Shown in pieces: positions 56,411-62,472 of a stretch of DNA of 64,000 nt (position 1 is the first letter of the stretch; every line of letters starts with the position of its first letter). The position numbers and the translations under genes are program-made. The DNA is from Sediminibacterium sp. TEGAF015 (lineage in GTDB: Bacteria; Bacteroidota; Bacteroidia; Chitinophagales; Chitinophagaceae), in NCBI RefSeq assembly GCF_025997995.1, contig NZ_AP026683.1, positions 2,666,501 to 2,730,500 on the forward strand, in the 5' to 3' direction. The notes beneath the pieces were generated by a model, which saw only the letters and a program-made list of their open reading frames with translations, ran no database searches and was not told where the DNA came from.

Positions 56411-56968
56411 ATGGCAGAAATGGATACCTCGGGCGGCGGTGGCCACAAAAAAGGACCCGGCGTCAAGAAAGGGAAAAAATTATCAACCAGGGTTGACTTA
56501 ACACCCATGGTGGACTTAGGTTTCTTGTTGATTACCTTTTTCATCTTCACTACAACCATGAGTCAGCCAACGGCAATGAGGCTCTTTTTACCAAAAGATG
56601 CTGATAAGCCGGAAGATCAGAATAAGGCCAAGGAGTCTGGTGTTATCACCGTTTTGCTTGGTAAAGACAATAATGTCTTCTATTATGAAGGTCAGTTGGC
56701 AACAGATGGGTCTAATTTCAAATCTTCAACTTTTAAGGAGATCAGAACCGTTTTGATTGATAAAAAACGCAATACTCCTGAAAAAGATTTAGTTGTGATT
56801 ATTAAACCATCCGTTGATTGTACTTACAAGAATGTAGTAGATATGTTAGATGAAATGGCAATTAATGTATTGAAAAAATACGCATTAGTGGATATTTCAG
56901 AAGGCGAAGCCGCTTTGGTAAAAATATCTGATGCTAGCGGTGGCGCAGCAGCTGGTGCATCTAACTAA
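56411..56968 (+). CDS. exbD: ExbD-like biopolymer transport protein, copy 2
   Basis: A 185-residue ExbD with a Gly/Lys-rich cytoplasmic start (TSGGGGHKKGPGVKKGKK), then the membrane segment LTPMVDLGFLLITFFIFTT with the key Asp34, and a periplasmic domain ending in a Gly/Ala-rich tail (SGGAAAGASN). It lies 32 bases after the first exbD and 33 before tonB. Two different ExbD subunits beside one ExbB is a usual arrangement in this phylum. Confidence 0.91.
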   Translation: MAEMDTSGGGGHKKGPGVKKGKKLSTRVDLTPMVDLGFLLITFFIFTTTMSQPTAMRLFLPKDADKPEDQNKAKESGVITVLLGKDNNVFYYEGQLATDGSNFKSSTFKEIRTVLIDKKRNTPEKDLVVIIKPSVDCTYKNVVDMLDEMAINVLKKYALVDISEGEAALVKISDASGGAAAGASN

Positions 56969-57001
56969 TATCAACAAGCAACTAATTAATAACATTTTAC
57001 A

Positions 57002-57832
57002 ATGGACGTAAATAAAATTCAATCAGCAGACATTCTCGACATCATATTTGATGGAAGAAACAAAGAGTATGGTGCTTATGATTTGCGTAAAACCTACAAC
57101 AAGCGTATGATTAAGGCTTTAGTAGGGACTATACTGATCATATTGCTTGCCGTGCTTGGCAACCTACTTGCCAATTCTTCCTCAGGTTCGAAGACAGAAT
57201 TAATAGTGCAGGATGTGTCGTTGGAAAACGTGCAGCAGGAAGAGAAAAAACCTGAACCGCCGCCACCACCACCGCCACCAAAGCAAGAGCCTCCTAAAGT
57301 GGAAATCACGAAGTTCACTCCTCCTAAAATCGTAAAAGATGAGGAAGTGAAAGAAGAAGATGAAATTAAAGAGGTTGAAAAATTAGAAGATACCAAGATT
57401 GGTACAATCAATCAGGAAGGTGCAAAAGACGAAGGTATTGTTGCCCCTCCGGTTGAGTCAGGTACTGGTGTGGTAGAAGCTCCTAAAAAAGAAGAAGATT
57501 ACGATAAAATTTTCACAGTGGTGCAAATCCCTGCGGAATTCCCTGGTGGTTTGCCTGCATGGGCAAAGTACTTGGAGCGTAACTTAAACAGAGACTTACC
57601 AGTTGAAAATGGAGCGCCTCCAGGAAAATACACTGTAGTTGTTTCTTTTATTGTGGCTAAGGATGGTTCAATCAGTGACGTAGTTGCTGAAAATGATCCG
57701 GGTTATGGCACTAAGAACGAAGCAGTTCGTGTAATTACAAGAGGACCTAAATGGAAGCCTGCCGTACAGAATGGTAGAAACGTAATCTATCGTCACAAGC
57801 AGAGCATTACATTCATGGTTTCTGAAGAGTAA
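57002..57832 (+). CDS. tonB: TonB energy transducer
   Basis: Links the ExbB/ExbD motor to outer-membrane receptors. The 276-residue protein has a cytoplasmic start, a transmembrane segment at about residues 36-54 (ALVGTILIILLAVLGNLLAN), a polyproline stretch (PEPPPPPPPPKQEPP) and acidic linker that span the periplasm, and a C-terminal TonB domain (about 175-276) with KYTVVVSFIVAKDGSISDVV and KWKPAVQNGRNV. Last gene of the operon; a strong terminator follows. Confidence 0.94.
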   Translation: MDVNKIQSADILDIIFDGRNKEYGAYDLRKTYNKRMIKALVGTILIILLAVLGNLLANSSSGSKTELIVQDVSLENVQQEEKKPEPPPPPPPPKQEPPKVEITKFTPPKIVKDEEVKEEDEIKEVEKLEDTKIGTINQEGAKDEGIVAPPVESGTGVVEAPKKEEDYDKIFTVVQIPAEFPGGLPAWAKYLERNLNRDLPVENGAPPGKYTVVVSFIVAKDGSISDVVAENDPGYGTKNEAVRVITRGPKWKPAVQNGRNVIYRHKQSITFMVSEE

Positions 57833-57854
57833 TCTCACTTAATACGAATATAGG

Positions 57855-57887
57855 AAGACCCCGATTCTAATGAGTCGGGGTCTTTTC
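57855..57887 (+). terminator. Intrinsic terminator after tonB
   Basis: AAGACCCCGA and TCGGGGTCTT form a 10-bp stem around a 10-base loop, followed by TTC-rich sequence. It lies 23 bases after the tonB stop and 60 bases before mnmE. Confidence 0.88.
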
Positions 57888-57934
57888 TTTATATGGCCTT
57901 CATTTCTGTATTTTAAGCAGGGACCTAAATGCTG

Positions 57935-57942
57935 TAACTTTG
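57935..57942 (+). promoter_or_regulatory. -7 box TAACTTTG four bases before mnmE (leaderless-type)
   Basis: Exact TAnnTTTG, followed by CCAT and the mnmE ATG at 57947. Same geometry as rlmN and the gene at 51835. Confidence 0.55.
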
Positions 57943-57946
57943 CCAT

Positions 57947-59329
57947 ATGAATATGCAATTAAAAGGATGGGATGATACCATTGTGGCATTGGCAACGGCG
58001 CCGGGTATAGGTGCTATTGGTGTAATCAGAGTAAGTGGTCCTGCCAGTTTTTCTGTTATCAATGAATTGTTTCCTTCAAAAGATTTATTGAAACAGGCGT
58101 CTCATACATTGCATGTGGGTTTACTAAAAAACGGAGATATCATACTAGATGAAGTTGTTCTCTCTTTATATAAAGGGCCTAAGTCGTATACAGGGGAAGA
58201 CGTAATTGAAATTAGTTGTCATGGCTCTCCTTATATTCAAGAGCAAATTATTCAAGCCATTTCAGCTAAGGGTATTCGTTTAGCGAAACCTGGAGAGTTT
58301 ACGCAGAGAGCATTTTTAAAAGGCAAAATGGATTTGGCGCAAGCTGAAGCAGTAGCCGATTTAATTGCGAGTAATACTGAAGCAAGTAAAAGAGCAGCAT
58401 TGCACACCATGCGGGGAGGTTTCTCCTCTGATTTGTCGCAGTTAAGAGAAACCTTGATACGCTTTTCTGCTTTGATTGAATTAGAACTGGATTTTTCACA
58501 GGAGGATGTAGAGTTTGCAGACAGAACTGCTTTTGCTGAATTAATTGCGCAATTGAAAAGAGCAACACAGCAATTGATTGCTTCTTTTAAACTGGGCAAT
58601 GTAATCAAGAATGGTGTTCAGGTTGCAATTATTGGCAAACCAAATGCGGGCAAGTCAACACTATTAAACACTTTATTAAACGAGAACAGAGCCATCGTAA
58701 GTGATATTGCCGGAACCACTAGAGACACCATTGAAGAAGTATTAAATATAGAAGGCGTTTTATTTAGGTTGATTGACACTGCCGGCATACGCGAACACAC
58801 TGCCGACGCCATTGAGCAGATTGGCGTAAGCAAGAGCAAGGAAAAAATGCGTGCAGCTGAACTAGTAATATATCTCTATGATGTGTTAACTACAACGTCA
58901 GATGATCTTAGTAAAGTAGTGGCTGAGTTTGACGCAGAAAAAATTCAATATATATTGGTTGGCAACAAAGCCGACCTCGCTTCTAAGGAACAACTGAAAT
59001 ACTTTGAGCAATTTTCCAATCAGCTCTTTATTTCAGCAAAGAATAATGAACTAATAGAAGCTTTGAAAAAAGAACTGGTGAGTAAAACCATTCACGGAAA
59101 TATACATGCTGAGTCTACCATCGTAACCAATGCCAGACACAATGCAGCATTGGTGGCTTTGTTACAATCTATTGAAGAAGTAGAAGCGGGTTTACAAAAT
59201 AGGGTTCCAGGCGATTTACTGGCACTGGATATAAGACAGTGTTTGCATCATTTAGGAACCATCACTGGTACAATAACACATGAAGATCAGTTAGATTATA
59301 TATTTAGTAAGTTTTGTATTGGAAAGTAA
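57947..59329 (+). CDS. mnmE: tRNA modification GTPase MnmE
   Basis: With MnmG makes the 5-carboxymethylaminomethyl group on U34 of several tRNAs. The 460-residue protein has the tetrahydrofolate-binding N-terminal domain (DTIVALATAPGIGAIGVIRVSG), the helical domain with the GTPase inserted: P-loop IIGKPNAGKSTLLN, DTAGIREH and NKAD, and the C-terminal CIGK that carries the catalytic cysteine. A second ATG two codons later (57953) is possible. The Crp/Fnr gene follows after 7 bases, so they share the promoter. Confidence 0.97.
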   Translation: MNMQLKGWDDTIVALATAPGIGAIGVIRVSGPASFSVINELFPSKDLLKQASHTLHVGLLKNGDIILDEVVLSLYKGPKSYTGEDVIEISCHGSPYIQEQIIQAISAKGIRLAKPGEFTQRAFLKGKMDLAQAEAVADLIASNTEASKRAALHTMRGGFSSDLSQLRETLIRFSALIELELDFSQEDVEFADRTAFAELIAQLKRATQQLIASFKLGNVIKNGVQVAIIGKPNAGKSTLLNTLLNENRAIVSDIAGTTRDTIEEVLNIEGVLFRLIDTAGIREHTADAIEQIGVSKSKEKMRAAELVIYLYDVLTTTSDDLSKVVAEFDAEKIQYILVGNKADLASKEQLKYFEQFSNQLFISAKNNELIEALKKELVSKTIHGNIHAESTIVTNARHNAALVALLQSIEEVEAGLQNRVPGDLLALDIRQCLHHLGTITGTITHEDQLDYIFSKFCIGK

Positions 59330-59336
59330 ATAGATT

Positions 59337-59915
59337 ATGTACGAAGCATTTCTAGCACATTTCAATAAAAGGGTAGCGCTAACTCAAGAAGAAGAAGCTC
59401 TTGTAAAGACCTATCTCATGCCCAAAAAGATTCGTAAAAAACAATACCTATTGCAAGAGGGAGACGTTTGTAAATCTTTTGCTTTTATTGAAAAAGGAGC
59501 TTTAAAAGCCTATACAGTTGATGAGAGTGGAAGTGAAAGTATTATTCAATTTGGAATAGAGGGGTGGATTATTGCCGACTTATTTAGCTTCCTTACTGGT
59601 GAACCGGCAACGTATAATATAGATGCTGTAGAAGACGCAGAACTGGTATTGATGAGTAAGACTTCTCACGATAGCTTATTAAAAATATTACCCAAATATG
59701 AGACTTATACAAGACTCAATTTTGAAGGGGCTTACATTGCAATGCAACGAAGGCTAACGTCTATTATAGGTAGCACATTAGAAGAGCGGTATGAACAATT
59801 TACCAAACAGTATCCTGAAATAATACAGCGCTTTCCTCAACATATGATTGCTGCTTATATGGGCCTCACACCAGAAACATTAAGCCGGATTAGGCGCAGA
59901 ATCTCCACTAAATAA
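59337..59915 (+). CDS. Crp/Fnr family transcriptional regulator
   Basis: A 192-residue protein with a cyclic-nucleotide-binding-like beta-roll in residues 20-120 (KKQYLLQEGDVCKSFAFIEKG, IADLFSFLTGEPATYNIDAVED) and a C-terminal helix-turn-helix (MIAAYMGLTPETLSRIRRR). No cluster of four cysteines, so not an Fnr-type iron-sulphur sensor. The effector is unknown. It lies 7 bases after mnmE and ends in a terminator, and the doxX operon begins downstream, which makes that operon a plausible target. Confidence 0.9.
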   Translation: MYEAFLAHFNKRVALTQEEEALVKTYLMPKKIRKKQYLLQEGDVCKSFAFIEKGALKAYTVDESGSESIIQFGIEGWIIADLFSFLTGEPATYNIDAVEDAELVLMSKTSHDSLLKILPKYETYTRLNFEGAYIAMQRRLTSIIGSTLEERYEQFTKQYPEIIQRFPQHMIAAYMGLTPETLSRIRRRISTK

Positions 59916-59927
59916 TTACTATTTCAT

Positions 59928-59957
59928 AAAAGCATTGACTAAAATCAATGCTTTTTC
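59928..59957 (+). terminator. Intrinsic terminator after the Crp/Fnr gene
   Basis: AAAAGCATTGA and TCAATGCTTTT form an 11-bp stem with the loop CTAAAA and end in a T-run. It lies 12 bases after the stop and isolates the doxX region from mnmE-crp transcription. Confidence 0.88.
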
Positions 59958-59994
59958 TTGCTTATAGGCAATGGCGTAAGGCTATGCCCTAGCG

Positions 59995-60002
59995 TAGCTT
60001 TG
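59995..60002 (+). promoter_or_regulatory. -7 box TAGCTTTG in front of the gene remnant and doxX
   Basis: Exact TAnnTTTG. It is followed directly by the broken reading frame, with no ATG at the usual distance. It may now drive the doxX operon with a leader of about 230 bases made of remnant sequence. Confidence 0.45.
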
Positions 60003-60162
60003 CACTGCTGTTCCCTATTCAGCTGAAAAGGAAATTGCTTCAAAAATTAAAGCGGTAGCCAATCAAAAGTTTGTGATTTCTGTGGCGAGTCCTCTGAATG
60101 AGACCTACAACGGATTCATTTAAGCTGCAGATACGAGTGCAACAGAAGAATTACAAAAGCAA
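60003..60162 (+). pseudogene. Remnant of a COG2085-like NAD(P)-binding oxidoreductase (F420-dependent NADP reductase-like)
   Basis: Translating from 60010 gives VPYSAEKEIASKIKAVANQK, then FVISVASPLNETYNGFI, a TAA stop at 60121, and AADTSATEELQKQ. As I recall, proteins of the COG2085 family have the same order: AVPY, NPLN-TYDGL, TSAAEELQ. The N-terminal nucleotide-binding half and everything after the EELQ motif are gone, no start codon precedes it, and one stop interrupts it (TTA to TAA would be a single change). So it is an internal fragment of about 50 codons. The assignment is by eye and moderately sure. Confidence 0.66.
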
Positions 60163-60180
60163 GTTGATTCAATAATCAAC
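60163..60180. other. Inverted repeat before doxX
   Basis: GTTGATT-CAAT-AATCAAC: 7-bp arms with a 4-base loop, 57 bases before doxX and followed by an A-run. There is no T-run on the plus strand, so it is not a terminator for that strand; it may be an operator. Confidence 0.38.
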
Positions 60181-60237
60181 AAAAAAAATCAATACAAAAA
60201 AAATAAAACAATCAAATAACTAATAAAAACAAAAAAG

Positions 60238-60654
60238 ATGAAAAAACTATTGAGCATCAACAATTCTTCCAACACAACAGATCTGGCTTTATTGATTGCA
60301 AGAGCTGGAATCGCAGTATTAATGTTAACGCACGGCATACCCAAATTGACGATGTTGTTTTCTGGAGCACCGGTTCAATTTCCACCTGTTATGGGCATGA
60401 GTTCAGAATTATCGCTTAGCCTTACTGTATTTGCAGAAGTTATTTGTTCAATATTGATTTTAGTGGGCTTTGCAACTCGTTTGGCAGTTGTTCCATTAAT
60501 AGTTACCATGATGGTAGCTGCGCTGTTAATTCATGCTAACGATCCATTTGGCAAACAAGAGCCATCCTTGCAGTACTTATTGGTTTACTTGGTATTGTTG
60601 TTGGGCGGTAGTGGTAAATATTCAACTGATTACTTATTGAAAATGAGCAAATAA
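60238..60654 (+). CDS. DoxX family membrane protein
   Basis: A 138-residue inner-membrane protein with four hydrophobic segments. The first has the family motif ARAGIAVLMLTHGIPKL (about residues 21-38), the second LSLSLTVFAEVICSILILVGFATRLA, then VPLIVTMMVAALLIHAND. DoxX proteins are linked to quinone or thiol redox and to membrane-bound oxidoreductase complexes. Its TAA overlaps the ATG of the next gene (TAATG), so the two are translationally coupled. Confidence 0.92.
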   Translation: MKKLLSINNSSNTTDLALLIARAGIAVLMLTHGIPKLTMLFSGAPVQFPPVMGMSSELSLSLTVFAEVICSILILVGFATRLAVVPLIVTMMVAALLIHANDPFGKQEPSLQYLLVYLVLLLGGSGKYSTDYLLKMSK

Positions 60655-61544
60655 TGAATTGTGATCCCATTACAGGTTATTGTGAAATCCCAAAGGATTT
60701 TGAGCATAACAATATTGATAGAAAAGAAAAGCCTATTAAGCTTTTATATTTTACTGACCCAATCTGTTCTTCCTGCTGGGGAATTGATCCTCAACTTAGA
60801 AAGTTAAAACAGGAATATGGACACTATTTTGATATAGAATATCGGATGGGTGGATTGTTAAAAAGTTGGAAGGAGTATGGTGGTTCAGATGTGAGTGGTC
60901 CAAGTTCCGTTGCACAACATTGGCAGGAAGCAAGTCACTATTACCAGATGCCAATTGATGGGAAAGTATGGCTAAATGATCCGTTAGATTCCTCTTATCC
61001 TCCTTCCATTGCATTCAAAGCAGCTCAAATGCAGGATAAGCAAAAGGCAGAGCAGTTTCTAAGAAGGATTAAGGAAATGGTTTTCACTGAGCAAAAAAAT
61101 ATAAGCAAATTGGAACATTTGGTACAAGCAGCTAAGGATTCAGGTTTAGATCATATTCAGTTTAAATATGACTTTAGAAATACTGCCAAAATATTATTTG
61201 AAGATGATCTTAGGATGGCAAAAGATTGGGGTGTAAGAGGATTTCCCACGATTTATTTTATTGATGCTGACGACAATCGGTTTAAAGTGTATGGTAGTAA
61301 ACCATATGAAGTGTATGAATCCGCTTTACTAAGATTAATTAATCAGCCTTTAGAAAAACAGGCATCTATTTCATATATAGATATTTTCAAATTCTATAGT
61401 ACGGTTACTCTTAAGGAATTTGAAGTTTTCTACAATTTGAACACTCAAGAAGCGATGGCTACATTAGCAAATTTGGTTGAAAACAAGAAACTTATCAAAA
61501 TTGAAATCGGTAATGGATTTATATGGAAAGAAGTAAATTTATAA
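60654..61544 (+). CDS. DsbA/SpxH (YjbH)-like thioredoxin-fold protein
   Basis: A 296-residue soluble protein, no signal peptide. The opening strand and CxxC helix are FTDPICSSCWG (Cys38 and Cys41), followed by PQLRKLKQEYG, which resembles the SpxH/YjbH ClpXP-adaptor family and other DsbA-like proteins. The cis-proline loop is GVRGFPTIYFID near residues 195-206. The last 55 residues are helical and may form a small winged-helix-like domain. Another cysteine pair (Cys3, Cys10) precedes the fold. Spx itself is a Firmicutes protein, so the partner here is unknown. It is coupled to doxX upstream and overlaps the dioxygenase gene by 22 bases. Confidence 0.84.
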   Translation: MNCDPITGYCEIPKDFEHNNIDRKEKPIKLLYFTDPICSSCWGIDPQLRKLKQEYGHYFDIEYRMGGLLKSWKEYGGSDVSGPSSVAQHWQEASHYYQMPIDGKVWLNDPLDSSYPPSIAFKAAQMQDKQKAEQFLRRIKEMVFTEQKNISKLEHLVQAAKDSGLDHIQFKYDFRNTAKILFEDDLRMAKDWGVRGFPTIYFIDADDNRFKVYGSKPYEVYESALLRLINQPLEKQASISYIDIFKFYSTVTLKEFEVFYNLNTQEAMATLANLVENKKLIKIEIGNGFIWKEVNL

Positions 61545-62404
61545 TATCCATCCTCTTAACATCAGCAGCCATGACCACTTTATCACAGTTTAAAAACTTC
61601 ACAGAAGCATTACCTCAAAATGGATATTTAATGCCTGTTCTTTTTATAGGACATGGATCTCCCATGAATGGGATCGAAGACACGCAATTTAGTAGAGGCT
61701 GGAAAAAGATGGCGGAAGAAATACCCACACCTACAGCTGTGCTAGTGGTTTCTGCGCATTGGTTTACGCGTGGAACGCAAATTACTGCCATGGATTTCCC
61801 TAAAACCATTCACGATTTTGGGGGCTTTCCACAAGCTTTATTTGATGTGCAATACAACGCTCCTGGAAATCCTGCTTTGGCGAAAGAAACAGCATCTATG
61901 ATTGTGTCAACACAAGTAGAGTTGGATCACGATTGGGGACTAGATCATGGAACCTGGACAGTTGTGAGGCATATGTATCCTGAAGCCAATATTCCTGTTT
62001 TGCAATTAAGCATTGACTATACAAAGGGCCCGAAGTTTCACTATGATTTAGCAAAGGAATTATATGCCCTTAGAAAGAAAGGCGTTTTGATTATTGGTAG
62101 TGGAAATATGGTACACAATTTAAGAATGGTAGCCTGGGATAAATTAAATGAAGATCAATATGGATATGATTGGGCCATTCAAATCAATAGCCAGTTTAAA
62201 TCATTTATTGAATCCGGGGACCATGCACCCTTAATTAATTACACCCAATTAGGGAGAGAAGCTTTATTAGCTATACCTACTCCTGAACATTATTTGCCAT
62301 TAATGTACACATTAGGAGTAGGCACAAGCAAGGATCAAATTTCTTTTTTCAATGACAAAGCAGTAGGAGGATCATTAACCATGACCTCGGTTAAAATTGG
62401 ATAA
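61523..62404 (+). CDS. ygiD: DODA-type extradiol ring-cleavage dioxygenase (YgiD-like)
   Basis: Class III extradiol dioxygenase family, LigB superfamily, whose E. coli member cleaves 4,5-DOPA. The 293-residue protein has the metal-binding motif FIGHGSPMN, the second His in VSAHWFTRG, DHGTWTVVRHMYP and GSGNMVHNLRMV with the last His. It has about 20 extra residues at the N-terminus, partly hydrophobic (FIISILLTSAAMTTLS), possibly a weak signal. Starting at 61523 the gene overlaps its neighbour by 22 bases. The natural substrate is not known. Confidence 0.9.
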   Translation: MERSKFIISILLTSAAMTTLSQFKNFTEALPQNGYLMPVLFIGHGSPMNGIEDTQFSRGWKKMAEEIPTPTAVLVVSAHWFTRGTQITAMDFPKTIHDFGGFPQALFDVQYNAPGNPALAKETASMIVSTQVELDHDWGLDHGTWTVVRHMYPEANIPVLQLSIDYTKGPKFHYDLAKELYALRKKGVLIIGSGNMVHNLRMVAWDKLNEDQYGYDWAIQINSQFKSFIESGDHAPLINYTQLGREALLAIPTPEHYLPLMYTLGVGTSKDQISFFNDKAVGGSLTMTSVKIG

Positions 62405-62472
62405 AGATCTTGATATAAGATTTCGAATCTACTTCGATATAGATGCGTTAATCAAAATTCTTTTTTTGATTT

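Larger units (their letters stand above)
59916..60237. other. Gap between the Crp/Fnr gene and doxX
   Basis: A 322-base gap that holds, in order, the terminator at 59928-59957, a short GC-richer stretch with GCGTA repeated 18 bases apart, a -7 box at 59995, a decayed gene fragment to about 60162, an 18-base inverted repeat at 60163-60180, and an A-rich tail directly before doxX. No intact ORF is present. Confidence 0.75.

Noticed and set aside
57241..57300. Proline-codon tandem repeat in tonB as a DNA repeat element
   Set aside because: It is the ordinary polyproline spacer of TonB, in frame, and not a separate repeat.
60163..60180. The inverted repeat before doxX as a terminator
   Set aside because: On the plus strand it is followed by A residues, not T; on the minus strand there is no gene that it would end.
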